Shown: positions 1 through 12,865, counted from the stretch's first letter. The stretch: 64,000 nt of DNA from Atriophallophorus winterbourni (GCA_013407085.1 JACCGJ010005106.1:1-64000); one strand, 5' to 3'. The notes: generated from the sequence alone by a model not told the origin. Made by a program: numbers and translations.

Positions 1-2250
1 TGGAATGGTTAACTAGTAGCTATAGTCAGAACAAGGTTATTCCATTACGCAAAGAAATTTGAGTGGAATCGATTGCTGGTTATTCCATTACGTTTGCTGT
101 TCTGACTGTGACCCTTGAATTCGTGCATTTTTTACCAAATAAAAATTATCGCTGAAAAAACTTCAAATATATATGTTCTTTCAAAACAACATTAATTTAG
201 TGCATCAGGTTTGTAATAGTTTTGCCAATTGAAATTTTAAAATGTAAAATTGCAAGTTGGCGTATGGATTTAAATGTATGATTCACATACTGCTAACATT
301 TTTAGAAAATAATAGGGATAGAAAATTAAGCGTTTTGCTTTTCTTCACTTTACTGCTGTCCCGTAGCAACATCCTGATTCATTGCAATAATATATTCAAT
401 GTTTTCATATGATAAGAACAAGAATTGGTCAATGATTGTCGAAAGACTCAGATCCGACACGGCAAATTACTAGTGTTTAACGCGTTAGATGTTCGATATT
501 TGCAAAAGAAAATCAATATGTGAATTAAAAATCCAGTGATTAATTGAGAATCAATTACGATACGAATCCAGTATAATATAATGCATTGATAAATCCATGC
601 TTTTTAACATAAACCCCGAAAAACGAGTGGTGATGATAACATGTTAAAACTACAATCTTACATTTGAGTGTTATTCAAAATTGCGAGGTTGGAAAAATAT
701 AACATGGATGTAATTCTCGTGATGGTTTTTAGGACTGACAACAAAATGGACTGAGAATAAATCGACCTTTCGTTTGCGATGAAATTTGTTATTAGATTTT
801 GATTATTGATGAATATATACTCATTAATACTTGGTAAGGTGTCGCAGAATTCGGATTTAATAGTACATAAGAATCGAAAGTCAGAGGTGTGTATTTTTTT
901 TAATTCGGCGAGCTATGACCTATATTATATTTTTAACGGTTTTGTTACGTCTTATAGGTCAGTAGTATATGCTTGAAAATTGTACCCGAATGATTTTCCT
1001 CTACAAAATCGTTTCTTGTTTAAAATACGGAAACATTCCTTGATTGTACATCATCCAATTCCCATAAACGAGCTAAACTTCAGGACGAAACATTATGTTG
1101 CCTACTTTGCCAGCATCAACACTCAGAAACGGTTTCTTGCGGTTTGCCACCGTCAGATGTCGTCAATAAAACATGATGTTCAGTGAGCCTTGAAACAGTA
1201 AAAATGTAGTAAATAAACTTAAACTTGGAAGATGCAGTTCAATAGCGAATCACAGAGGGATTTCCGAACCAGCACTCATGGAATATTAAATGACGAATAC
1301 ATTGTGATGCTCACATTTCCTGCAATTACACTCTACAATCGGGTTTCAGGAGGTGGATCCATACGAAACAGTAAAATATATAATAAACAATGTTGGACTT
1401 GAAAACCAACGTTCAATAAACTTGTGGATTTAAACACCAGATAATTATGCTGCTTGTTAACCATCTTGAATTCATATATTTTTAACTATAAATTTGCCAT
1501 GTTTCAAGAATTATATTAGTCGTCTGAAGAGATGAACATATTCACGAGATCAAACTTTGTTATTGTCTTTAAAAATGTTACAAACCTTCACATTTCAATT
1601 AAAAACGGAGTAATGATAGATATTTTTTCCCATCCTAAGTTTTGACACACGAAGGAGTAACTAATAAAATTAAATGACATTTAACAGTTTCGAGTGGATT
1701 GTGACGGATCATTAATGACCGTCTATTTCACTTCACACATTGATAAACATCGTGCAGATTGTAATTTACATTTGCTGGGGAATGCTATTTAACGCAACGT
1801 TTACATTGCTAGGGATATTTCTGCTTTTTGGAGATTACCAAACACTGCTCTCAAACTGTCTCAACGATACACATCAAGCTTCAAAACGCCACTCAACTGC
1901 AAGATTTAAAAGTTTTAAATTTGAGGTTAGTTTATGGTTTACAATAACCATGGGTTAAAAAGTGGTACAAAATTATGTACGGCTTGTCGTCCGTACACAA
2001 ACTCGTTTATTGCGTAACATATGGCATACGTTGAGTGCCTCAGACGGTCGCAGCTGAGGACTCCATTACGAAGAAGAATGCAAGGAGAATTTATCGTTGC
2101 ATATAAAAATCGTAATACTGTTTCCCACTTAAAGTAATTTTGCAATACATATCAATTTGTTAAACTTCATTAGTTGCGTTTTTCGGTTTTAATTCTTTGA
2201 GTTGTTATCCATGCGCATGTGTGCGGGCGCATGCCATTAAACTCGCAAAT
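1..2250. other. AT-rich stretch without recognisable genes
   Basis: No reading frame here matches a family I recognise. The open frames are short (72 codons or less), start at random and are full of low-complexity residues. A short GC-richer patch near 1975-2100 contains a 6-bp hairpin (GTACGG and CCGTAC arms at 1977-1996). I see no splice-flanked exon or repeat that can be named. Confidence 0.5.
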
Positions 2251-2256
2251 AACGTT

Positions 2257-2370
2257 AACCTTTATTAACAGTGGATTACAAGTTTACACATTGTTCACCA
2301 ATTCTCCACTGTTTCAAGGCATGTGTATCTGGATCGTATTGTTCATACCTGTTGAGTGAAAACAACACTG
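2257..2370 (+). repeat. Copy 1 of a dispersed ~115-bp direct repeat
   Basis: This stretch aligns by eye with 3077-3200 in the same orientation. Both contain, in order, an ACAGTGG(A/C)TTAC block, a CA(C/T)TG(A/T)TT block, AAGGCATG and a TACCTG block before an A-rich end. Identity looks like roughly 70 percent. It is either an old local duplication or two copies of a dispersed repeat. No coding content is visible. Confidence 0.5.
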
Positions 2371-3076
2371 TCGGAATATTTGTTCGTATGGAGCTGCCAA
2401 GTGCATCGGTGAAGAATGCTAATCACGATGATGTGCAGAACGCCACCATCCGGCACCACACAAGTGCAGGATGCGTTTAAAAATCCGACGACGACAATTG
2501 CGAACTCGTAATAATTCGTGTTTCGGAAGGATTGCATTAAAACGACCCTACAATCAACACCTTTCGAAGTATGTGAAGATAATGAACCTCAACCTGAATA
2601 TAACGATATACAATTCGTCAAGATCGGTCAAACGGGCCCCGCGTGGTAATAGCTAAAAGCGCACCGGCTGGCACGAAATCGATTGACAAATCAGATCGAT
2701 TTATGAGAGCGTTGTGGTTACCTGGTTTGCTTATATAAGATAGACGTGTATTTTGTTATTTGTTTTGTACGTAATTAACGCGCTTGCCAAATGGTCTTGC
2801 TAACGTGTTGTGGGAATAATGGTTGAAGGAGATTAGCTTTTGTCAGGTTGACCTTATGGATGAATTGGGACGCAGTCTTCAAGTGGCTATCGAACGCGGA
2901 GTATAACCTGGTTATTGTTGGACAGATGACCTGAAAGTTTTCACAAAACGCCAATAATTGGATATGAATTTTCTCCAGCTGTAGCTCATTAGCTTGCTAT
3001 GACCTGACGCAATCAATGTCGTTCTCACTCCGAACTCGCTACATAAACAATTGTGATTCAGCAGGTTTTCCGCGCC

Positions 3077-3200
3077 AGCCTTACCTGACAGTGGCTTACC
3101 AGTTCATACATTACTTACCATTTGCTCACTGATTTAAGGCATGCCAATGCTCATTGTACTGTCCTTACCTGCTGTGTACAAACAGCATAAAACCAGTCGT
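3077..3200 (+). repeat. Copy 2 of the dispersed ~115-bp direct repeat
   Basis: Partner of the repeat at 2257-2370, same orientation, about 0.7 kb further on. The shared blocks are in the same order with small indels. The sequence between the copies has a TATA-like TATATAA at 2732-2738 but no gene that I recognise. Confidence 0.5.
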
Positions 3201-3845
3201 AATGTGTGAGTGTGATTGAATGGGATGCCAATGCGAATATTCTGTCCACTCGTTCAGCTTTATTTAAAACAAAATTTTACAATTATATGCGAGCTAACCA
3301 TAATGATGCCCCAACCTTTCGATCAATCATTTCTCAACAATAACCCAGTAATGAGGACTCGATGTGTTTGATCAAAAGTTTTTCAAGGTAAACTGTTCGA
3401 TTCTGCCACAAGAGTCACTGAGTATAACATGAGGATTCTTTTTTGGTCGTTTGCATAGTTCCTCCCAACGTGACACATATTGCAGAAGCTTTGAACTATT
3501 AACGAACAGAGCTAATTTTAATGTTCCTTTTGTTAACTGATGATCAGTTTAATGATCCTAGTGAAACGAAATCAAATTTTGGTTCAAAGATTTATTTTTC
3601 TGCGTTGCAATATCTCTCATCCTATCCAAAGTAACATGGTATATCATCAATGATACCAATACGAATAAATAGCAACAAATCCGTGTAGTGAAACTGCACT
3701 ATAACCTCGTTGGAGGCAGCATCTGTGCATTTTTTCAGGCGGAGCAAAAGTTTATTACCGCTGATCTCTCGAGTGCATATTATAGTTTTCGTGGAATAAT
3801 CTTAAACGAGCAAAACAATTTATTGTCAAACGTACTCATTATTAT

Positions 3846-3906
3846 CATTTTTATTAATATTTCTTCTTCTTACTAATATTACTATTACTACTATTATTAT
3901 TATTAC
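3846..3906 (+). repeat. TTA/TTC trinucleotide microsatellite
   Basis: Imperfect (TTA)n and (TTC)n runs: TTCTTCTTCTTA followed by ACTATTACTACTATTATTATTATTAC-type triplets. This is simple-sequence DNA. It creates a spurious short ORF on the opposite strand. Confidence 0.8.
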
Positions 3907-4329
3907 AGGTAATTGAACTAGCATATTTGATTGACAATAACAGGCTATGAGGAAACGATGAATCAACAGAAATCAGTTTATTCAACTTCTTACCTTTGGA
4001 CACTGCTTCAGGCCAGATTTCGATGGGCGAAGCCTTTGCACTTGCCAAAACCAATGCGACGGTTATGATTTCACAGACTACGTGAAACATGTCGAATTAA
4101 ACAAAATGATCATGGGTTAGACTAAGGTGGTTTTTATTTTAATGAAATTATTTTTATTGGCTATGCGAGTTTAATGTCATGCTTGAATAGTCGTATTGTA
4201 TCAAATTTCATTGGTCAAACGGTATATGATCGGAATGTAATTTACCATGTATTACACGAAATACACTTATTTTTGGAACATTTTTAAGCGAACATTCCAC
4301 AAATAGTTACGTCTGAAAAAATTATTAGA

Positions 4330-4570
4330 CATGTATTGCTAGCTTTGCAAACGCTATTTCTTTTTTAATACGGGTGATAATTCCGCTTTTCCAATTGATA
4401 TAAATCATGTCATTCATCCGAATGTTATTGAATAAGTATGTGAGTTGGTTACTTCGCGAGTGAGCACATTGCTTCGATTCGTGTGTGCTTATTCCTTCGG
4501 CTGTAGGAGGCTTTTCAATCTCTTGATGGTATAATGCGTAGAGCGACGTTCTGACTTGACAGTAATTGCA
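4330..4570 (-). pseudogene. CR1-like reverse transcriptase relic (fingers region)
   Basis: The minus-strand frame 4708-4325 (127 codons) is not a host gene as far as I can tell. Its C-terminal half follows the CR1 reverse transcriptase order seen in the better copies at 7.1 and 49.2 kb. A degraded KSPGA(D/E)GI block reads KPPTAEGIS, then come KQCAH and QLTYLFNN, then a WKSGIIT block followed by a basic KK. The N-terminal half is too diverged to align with confidence. No catalytic motif remains. The relic is short and flanked by AT-rich DNA. Confidence 0.55.
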
Positions 4571-4719
4571 CTCAGGGCAAAGGTGATCCGATTTTACGTT
4601 CTCTCGGATGGAAGAAAGTTGCCACTGATTCAGCCGTTTCTGATGCAGTTGTTGTTCATCCAGCAGACATGGCGGCAACGTCTGGTTTATCCTTGGCTTG
4701 ATCGTCAAACTTAAGACAC

Positions 4720-6855
4720 GGGATTTTGCATATGAACTCTATAATGCATAATATTCCTTCCTGGTAGTAGAGCTTTTCTTGGAATGCTAAGCTGTGTAAT
4801 TTATCACTCAGTAAACAAATGGTTTCCATGGATACTGGCGTGCAGTTTTGAAGATGCCGTCACCAAACTGTTGCGTATAAAGTAATCATGATTTATACTT
4901 GAAATAGTATTTTTCATCATTTTTTCAACTTATCTGTATTTCCCTCAATGAGACTTCTCGCCCGCTACTTGACGATCTCATTGAAAGTCGAGTTTCATTG
5001 AAGACACGATCGAAGTACATCACGATACTTTCCAGAATGTCTTCATATGAAATGTGCTTCATTCCGTTTGCAGCAATTACGTCCGTTTTATCTCATTTTC
5101 TACATTTTTACGTATAATTTCTTTGAGTTTTTACATTATTCGTTTTATTATTTTTGACATTATTCTCAAGATGAAATTTCCAACATTTTTTATATATAGC
5201 TTTGTCTTTCTTTCTCGTTTTTAAATTATTATTTCGCACATTTCACCAATTGGATGTTTTACTTCTTAGGCCCAATTTGGATATCTTTCTCGAATACTTG
5301 AAGGCAAATGCGTCGATTGTATTCATGAGTGTATTTCGTATCCACAACAAAAACTCATAAATATGTGATTCATGGATGTGAGCATCACAATACAAAATGC
5401 TCATATTAGTTTTTGGTTTCCGGTTCGCAGCTAATTGCGTTTTAGACAACTCAATGCATCAATGTAGAAAACCATCGAACTGTTTAACTTCCATCACGTT
5501 TTGTCACAGATACACAGAGATAGCCAGATTGATTTCCTACGAGATCATTCAATTTTACTGGACCTCAGTAGGCAAAGTTATCCATGTTGAGATTTTCTGT
5601 TTACAAAACTAGTTCTAGGATGGAAGGTACATTGTTATCTAGTATTACATTACATTATGTAATAAAGTGGAATATAGTCCAAGAAGGTCAATAAATTCGC
5701 CTTCGTGTGAATACTCTGGGTAAATTTTAATCCTCTTCGAACATGTTAAATTAAAGTTCCCCATCATTAACCATCCACAGCAAATTTGAAAGTAATTAAG
5801 CGAGTGTTATCGAGCAGGTTTAATTTGCATATTTCGTGTGCAGACGTAGAACGACATTTATTCCAAAAATGCTGTATTTACATTTGGCTACTCGTATTGT
5901 ATCATGTAACACGACAAAAGCGGTTATGCATATCCTACAATGCTATTCAACGTTCCCTCGTTTCCACGTGATGGAAAACAAGAAGCAAACCGGGTTATTC
6001 TGCTTCAGCATTTGTTTTGTGAGGCTGTAGCAACATTTCTGTTGCACGGATGATATCCGATAAGAATTTCAAAATCTTTACACACAGTTTACTGATTTTG
6101 ATTCCAAGAAATTGTGCGTTTGTGTGACGAAATATTTTGGTTCATTTACTCAGCAAAGATAAGGAGAGGGAAGTGGACCTATGAATCGCGAGCCGTCTAT
6201 TGTGTCAACTGCTTTAGAGTCAACATTCAAGTATTTTTGTCGGTAGAGTTATCTGATCAGTGTGAGGTTGCGCTGTTTCAGTACAATGATCTTTATTCGA
6301 AGATGCATTTGTCAAAGGAATGTCAATGAATATTGGATCTAATATTTTGATGAATGATATGTTTTTTGTGTGTGTTCTTTGAGTTTCATAAGCGTGCAGT
6401 CAAATTCTTAACAAGCACAGCATTCAGCAATTTCCCCAAAGAGCCGGCTGGTCGATATAGCTGTGTTTGAACTCCTAATTTCGTCATTGAGCAAATAATC
6501 CACGATAACTCGTTCACCACACAAGACAGAACACAGAATCAGGTATAAAAATGAGTAGATCGATACGATCTTTGCGATGATAGCAAAAATCGTAGGATAG
6601 TTAGCTGTGGAAAAACGTTCTTTTCATCAAGATGTCACCTTTAGAAATGCGACTTTTAAAGGCATGTCTGCTCAAAACATCCGTGGTCCGCAAAAAGATA
6701 CGGAGCCAAAGCCACCTGCTTAACTGAAAACCCTCAGGTTCGAAAGCAAAAGTCCCGGTGTAAAATACTCCTAAAGTGGACACGATAGGTATTCGATCTG
6801 AGGCAGTTGAAACGTCCCGCAACCAGCGAAAGCGACAGGCACACAGTGTACATTC
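4720..6855. other. AT-rich spacer, nothing recognised
   Basis: Only short open frames without family resemblance. The end (about 6600-6855) is somewhat GC-richer and leads into the CR1 copy at 6862. It may belong to a further diverged element, but I could not place it. Confidence 0.4.
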
Positions 6856-6861
6856 GCTCCA

Positions 6862-8304
6862 AAATACTGTATCATATGGTTAACGATCAAGCTAAGGTGA
6901 AACCTGGAGTTTCGTCCGTGAACACATCAGCTAGACCAACAACAAATGCAGCAGAAACTGCTGAAGATTTAGCCACGTTTTATTCATCAGTATTCATTGC
7001 GAGAGAACATGCAATAAACATCCCAAATCAAACAATTTCAAACACGGTTGCCATAAGTGAAATAACTGTCACTTCGAAACGTGTCCTTCATGGTTTATTT
7101 AATCTTAAAACCGGAAAATCTCCTGGTGCCGAAGGAATAACCCCGAAATTATTGAAGCACTGTGCGAGTTTGTTATACAAACCACTCACGTACTTGTTCG
7201 AGCAAACACTGGCAAGCGGAGTGATTCTTACAGATTGGACACGCAGAATAATTTCTCCTATTTATAAAGATGAAAATCACTCCGATGTTTCTAATTACCG
7301 ACCCGTTACTCTGTTACCTGTAATTTCAAAATTACTTGAGCGACTCATTGTTGACGATCCAATGAAACATTTCGAGAATAATCAGTTGCTTTCGAGGAAC
7401 CAGCATGGATTTAGACGTAATTATCCCTGTTTGTCTAATTTACTGGTAACGCTAGATGATTGGACAAAATCTGTAGAAAAAGGGCAAGTAATACACGCAT
7501 GCTACTTAGATTACTCAAAAGCATTCGATCGTGTTGACAATTTCCTACTACTGCAGAAGCTTAAAATGCTTGGTATCACTGGAAAGTTGTTGAATTGGCT
7601 AAATGACTACCTAACAAATCGCACTACCCATGTATGTGTTGATGGTGTATTATCCAAACCAATCGCAGCAACTAGCGGAGTTCCCCAACTAGCGGAGTTC
7701 AGTCCTTGGTCCGATCCTCTTTCTGGTTTATGTCAATGAAGTACCGGAAATTGTTCGATGTAACATTTCGTTATTTGCGGACGACATAAAGTTATGGCGC
7801 TGCATTCGTAGTCCAAAAGACTGTCTGTTATTACAAAAAGATCTTTATACGCCTCACAGTTGGTCGTTGAAGAACAAACTGCCGTTTAACTTCAACAAAT
7901 GCAGGATCATGAATGTGGGGAATCGAGTAGAGTTCACATATCACATAGGTTCGCATGTCCTTGAAAATTGCAGTGAAGAAAAAGATTTGGATGTCTGGAT
8001 AGCTCCAGTTTAAAAACCTCACTTCAAACTAACAGTGTCTTTAAAAAAGCAACACGGTCCAAAATCTACTCAAACGGGTATTTTGAAAATTATTTTCCAA
8101 ATATATTCCTAAGGTTCATGAATATATACTTGAGACCAGTCATGGTCTTCGTGGCTCAAGAAGGATGTGGAACTTATGCAGCGAATCTATCACCGCTCAA
8201 GAAAACTAGTTCTCAGCATACAAAACAGACCTTTTAAAGTAAGGATAGTTAAACCGAATCTGTTCGACTTTCCCTATCGACGAATCAGAGACCTTATCTT
8301 ACTT
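6862..8304 (+). mobile_element. CR1-like LINE, 5'- and 3'-truncated, RT domain
   Basis: Open frame 6807-7739 (310 codons) covers the CR1 RT fingers and palm. It reads KSPGAEGIT, then [21 protein letters not shown] and YSKAFDRVD, up to TSGVPQ. At 7672-7703 a tandem copy of AACTAGCGGAGTTC breaks the frame just before the QGS.LGP motif. Downstream the body continues with stops and shifts: the FADD box near 7775, NKCRIMN near 7895, and a thumb to about 8304. It is closely related, at nucleotide level, to the copy at 48.6-50.7 kb in the permease gene. Similarity to that copy begins at about 6862, where CCAAAATACTGT matches. It ends at about 8304, where an RTE copy in the opposite orientation starts. 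This is a dead copy. Confidence 0.85.
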
Positions 8305-9382
8305 GCTTGCTTTTATGAGATTTACTATCTTTGATGGTATACCATAATGACGGAGGATTTTCCATAACACTGGTCGGTGAACGCTATCGTAAGCCTTCTG
8401 GAAGTCGATGTAGGCCACACATAGCTCTGCATTCCATTCATGTGTCTGCTCCAGGATCTGACGGAGGACAAAGATTTGGTAAATGCAAGATTTTCCTTTC
8501 CTGAACCCGGCTTGCTCTTGTCGTAAAATGGATTCAACTGCATTGGAGACACGTCGGAGAATGATGCGGCAGAATACTTTGCTCGTGACTGATAGAAGCG
8601 TAATACCTCTCCAACTGGTGCAGTGGCTCAAGTCACCTTTCTTCGGAAGTTTGATTATAGTACCCGAACGCCAGGCGTCCGGTATCTGCTCAGTATCCCA
8701 GATGTTCTGGAATAGGTCTCGCAAAACTTTCGGTGTCTCTTCGGTTTCCGCTTCGAGCAGTTCGGCATACACTCCATCATCACCTGGTGCCTTCCCATTT
8801 TTCAACCTCTGGATAGCAAATTGCACCTCTTGGAGGCTGATGGGGTCTGTGTTGACGTCGAGGTCTGTAGCTGCCTCAGGTATATCGACGTTGGTTTGAG
8901 GCGGTAGGCGGTTTAGAATGAGCTCGAAATGTTCTCGCCATCTAGCTAACTATTCTTTCGCATCAGTTATTACATCTCCACCTTGAGTCCTCACATGTTG
9001 ATTGCTTGCCTGACTACGATTGCAGAGCTTTCAATTAATCTGATATAACGTTTTCAAATCATTCATTCGGCACTCCTCTTCTGCTTGTTGTGTCAGGTTT
9101 TCCACATACCGTCTCTTGTCCTTCCTCGCTGATTTTTTAACCTCTTTATCTTTCATTCTATACTCTTCAGTGATTGCATTCCTTTCAATAGACGGTTTCT
9201 TGCTCAGCATGCGTTTCTTTATATATTTTCTTTCTTCTATGAGTTGCCAGGTTTTCCACGAGATCGACGAAGCTTTGCCCCTCTGTCTGTACCCGAAAAC
9301 TTTTTCTCCGACTGCCTTTAGAGTGCGGTTGAAAACATCAATCGTCATTGAATCCTTGGGTTCGCGTCACTCCTGTAGCCAT
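8299..9382 (-). mobile_element. RTE-like LINE fragment: endonuclease-RT linker and RT fingers/palm
   Basis: Read on the minus strand, the linker is 9348-9031, with the WQLIEERK and KKSARKDKRRYVENL landmarks. A connecting segment with one stop near 8948 follows. The RT frame is 8826-8299, reading GKAPGDDGV, LPKKGDLSHC, WRGITLLSV, QEQAGFRKGKSC and YIDFQKAYDSVHR. It ends in mid-palm at IVNLI, directly followed by an AAAAGCAAGCAAGTAAG run that resembles an RTE tail, so the 3' half is missing. The AP endonuclease domain expected upstream of the linker is also missing: the leader-like module at 9383-9515 joins the linker directly. The order of surviving parts is normal for the RTE clade. Confidence 0.8.
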
Positions 9383-9515
9383 TGTTGCGTAGAATTTTCG
9401 GATCTGTTGTCATCGTTTCCGTAGCAATGTAGCTTTTACGGGATAGGGTTGCTAGTCCTAAGCCCAACCCTCCTCCTTTCTCAGACCCTCCTCCTTTCTC
9501 AGACGGGCTTGGGAC
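9383..9515 (-). repeat. RTE 5' leader-like module, copy 1
   Basis: On the minus strand this reads GAAAGGAGGAGGGT (twice, a 17-bp tandem duplication), then TTAGGACTAGCAACCC, then CCCGTAAAA, and ends GGAAACGATGACAACAGATCCG. Nearly the same sequence lies at 46085-46165, and a more distant version at 27868-27965. It is non-coding and sits immediately upstream of the RTE linker. By position and composition I read it as the end of an RTE 5' leader. Confidence 0.6.
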
Positions 9516-9519
9516 CGTC

Positions 9520-11900
9520 CTTAGCGGAGTTCGATGCGTGCAAATATCGTATAAATATTAATTGTAGTGACCAAATTCCCTACGGTTCGATTTTCTATTC
9601 TGGCTCGCAACTTCAAAGTCCAATACCTTGTTCGTTAGGAAAGAAGCAGCATGTGTTCGACAAATCAAAACCATCCCAAAGTCGAGATAAGATAGTTCCA
9701 CGGTGATGTCGTCAATCTTTGTTCATTGCGATTTTGAAAGTGAAATTGGACTTACATACGCAAAAACATCATTAGTGAGCAGAATATATGATCTACTCTA
9801 CTCGCTATGCATTAATATTTTTCGCATTTTAATTGATACCCTAATACTTTTGTGCTGTAGATTGTTCGCTTTTTCCACAATAAATATTTGATTCCATGAT
9901 TTATTGAAATCATTTCTTGAGTAAACTCAGTTATAAATGCCAACCAGTTTTGCCAAAAACATTCAGCGTTTCTAAATCTGTTCTAAGCAGAAGGGAATGT
10001 CTGATACGCTATATGTGGTTTTTGTCAGGTATAGATTTCACTCTAACTTGAGATTGGAAGTTGATCTTGTTGAACTACTGTGGTGGCATTCATGAGAATA
10101 TGGTGTAGTACTATTTTTATCTCCTAGCAAGTGTTAGGGGGCCGTGTTAAAGAAACTTTCAAAACATCTCCGTTAATGACGCAGCTATTCTTCAACCAGA
10201 TGTGGAAGGATGCTTCATGGCATATTGCATTATCTTATGCTCAGAAGGCATGGATACACACATCATCGCTCACTCAACTGGACTTCCAAAAGTTAAGCTA
10301 CGTTTATTGGCGTTTAGTTGTTTGTCTTGAACACATCAATAAATAGATACATACATAAATAAATGTTACGGTGACCAAATGTTTTTCAGATCTTTTAAAT
10401 TAAACGCTGATTATCTTTCATTGCTTACACTGTCGATTTTCATGGACAACCAAGGAGTGATATTTTTAAATCACCTGAACAATGATAAATGACAAGTATC
10501 ATTTTCGTTACGACAGGTTGGAGGCAATTAATTTCTAAAACTGGGAAAACTAATCAAATGACAGTGGTATAAAATTTGAGTGATGTGTCGGACCAATGCA
10601 GTAATCAGCCATATGTTGGAAACATTGTTTTGATGGCTGCGTCGGACAGTCTGCTGAAATGTAACCATTTTACCGCGTTGCGAATGTATCGTTCAGGTCA
10701 CGTGTTCTCTGCCATTTCCGAGTGGACTCACCCAACGTTCTGCTAAATTTGGCGTTCTTGTGCCGCCCAAAATATTAGTTTAAATTTTGATGTGTGGTTG
10801 TCACTGGCGGTAAAAATTTCTGTCTGAGAAGAAAAATAGTTACACTTGCTAAATATACAGTATGAAATTGATTATTTTGGCGCGAATTTGTTGAAAAAAT
10901 GTTTATTTTAAACCGCTTGATCAATGTGAATATGCAATATAATTCAATTCACCGACCTTGAAAACATTATCTAAGGGGACTAAGTGAGGCAAACGTAAAC
11001 AAATTGTACTGCTCGTTTTTCACCCACTTCTATGAATTATTGTACATATTAGGCGTGGAAATTCAGAATTAATTATATAACATTACTTTGTAAGTTTATC
11101 CGCGCTTGTTCATTATGGAGCATTTACTGGCAAAGGTTACTCGATCTAAAAGTAGTAACCAAATTCGTTATAAAGGCTTTCGGGTAAGCAATACGATTTT
11201 GGGTTTACATTTGCGTAGTACATGGCGCAGAGGTTGGAGGTATCCGTGACTAGCATTCACGAAATTATTTTCACAATTTCCGAAAACAGATAGCTTAGGA
11301 CATAGTTGTTTTGTAATAATCATCGTAAAGGAAGGAACATGCTCAGCTATTTTGTATTGTGGCTGCCATAGATGAAAAAATTTAATGTGGTATTCACGTA
11401 TTTTGAATGAAGAAATGAGAAACAGGCTTCGTTGCACAATCAGCGACATTGAATCTGAAAACCAGCTGAAAATTTCTAGTTTTGTGATAAAATTTCAACA
11501 TCTCTGATTTCATAAAAAAATGAACGGATTAGCAGATTAGGACACGAATGCAATTTATAAAATTACGGGAATTATATTCCATCAGGGATGTTATCTATAC
11601 AATGGGATGTAAAACAAGACGGTCTATGCAATAAGTTTGTGCATAACTATACATGCATCTTTGCTGTTAATGTTTCGGAACTTGATTGAATTGTAAGATA
11701 ATCCGGTAAACCGTTCCGCAAGCAACAAACGTGTACAGATTAAAAATTACGAAAACTGATCATTCGGGAATGTGGTGTTACATATGTGTTGGCTTGGCTA
11801 GGTGTGATTTGTTAAGTAGTTTTCGGAATAATTACCCGAATCGGTCATCGTCAGTTATGCGATTATCTGCCACAGCATATCCCGCATGTTCATTGCTCGT
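9520..11900. other. AT-rich spacer
   Basis: No recognisable coding region. An imperfect ATAC/AAAT run at 10335-10370 looks like the tail of an unidentified retroposon. The open frame 10131-10346 directly before it shows no motif I know. The minus frame 11449-11168 (93 codons) is also unrecognised and has no splice or repeat support. Confidence 0.4.
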
Positions 11901-11904
11901 GTTC

Positions 11905-12808
11905 GTGCTACGATATGGCATTACAACGGGATCTAAGCATCTTATTTCGTTGGTCCCAGTTAAATGAGTTACCATTTAACCCTGTGAAATGTAGAATGCT
12001 GCAGCTTGGGAAATCTCTGCACCACACGTATCAGCTTGGCACGCAAGATCTCGTCTGGACCACAGCAGAAAAAGATCTGGGTATCTGGGTTCCGTTTAAC
12101 CTGAAGCCTTGACAGCATTGCCGGATGGTGTACAATGAAGCTTGCCGTAAATTGAGTCTTCTCAGAAGAATATTCCGGATTTTTACGCCTGAAACCCTAC
12201 CCCGGGTAATTAACACGTATATACGTCCTGTTATGGAATATTCCATCCAAGCCTGGGCACCATGGCTGAGGAAGGATATCGAACTACTCGACAGGATTTA
12301 TCATCGTGCTACAAAGTTGGTCTCCCGGTAGAGAAATTTGCCTTTCACAGAGCGAATGTTAAAACTGAACCTACACGATTTTACCCAACGGCGGATACGT
12401 AGTGACCTTATGTTGACATTCAAAATCCTGCATTCTGTAAACCATCCCCTTAAACACTTGCTAAAGCCCAATGACCTAACTCGAACACGAACACATTCAA
12501 AGGATTTAAGCATTCCGCATTTTCGATTGGATATACGTCGTAATTTTTTCTCGGTAAGAATTTGTTTCACTTGGAACTATTAGCCTGAAGAAATCACACG
12601 ATCAGAATCTGTTGAGGTTTACGCTTCCACGCTCGATGAGTTTATGACGAACCATACGGTATGCGAATGTCCCTATTGATTTTTGAGATATTTTATATAT
12701 ATTTTTTATATATTCCATATACCTTGTCATCCTATGGTTATTGTTAAGCTTAATGCTTTTTCTACCATAAAATTTTCTGAGTTCTGAGTTCTGAGTACGT
12801 TAAAATGT
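11905..12808 (+). mobile_element. CR1-like LINE, 3' end with (TTCTGAG)n tail
   Basis: This is the thumb and C-terminus of a CR1 reverse transcriptase in three overlapping frames. The first block reads LQRDL.....W, then NPVKCRMLQLG, then EKDLGIWV (11915-12112). The second has INTYIRPVMEY, QAWAPWLRKDIELLDRIYHRATKLV (12125-12331). The third has PFTERMLKLNL, then TQRRIRSDL, then RLDIRRNFFSVRICFTWN (12338-12583). The 3' UTR has the family signature CCTATGGTTATTGTTAAGCTTAATGCTTTTT at 12730-12762. It ends in three TTCTGAG units at about 12777-12798. The copy is 5' truncated upstream of the FADD box and carries several stops. Confidence 0.85.
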
Positions 12809-12842
12809 AAGCTGCAATTAAGATTTGTTTAGTTGCCTTCAA

Positions 12843-12865
12843 GAGAGAGAGAGATAGAGAGACAT
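12843..12865 (+). repeat. GA dinucleotide microsatellite
   Basis: Short imperfect (GA)n run, AGAGAGAGAGAGATAGAGAGA. The surrounding 12810-13320 is otherwise featureless AT-rich DNA. Confidence 0.7.

Noticed and set aside
2732..2738. TATATAA as a core promoter
   Set aside because: In AT-rich DNA this occurs often by chance, and no gene follows in a plausible distance.
4325..4708. 127-codon minus-strand ORF as a host protein
   Set aside because: Its second half follows the CR1 RT fingers pattern; I list it as a relic instead.
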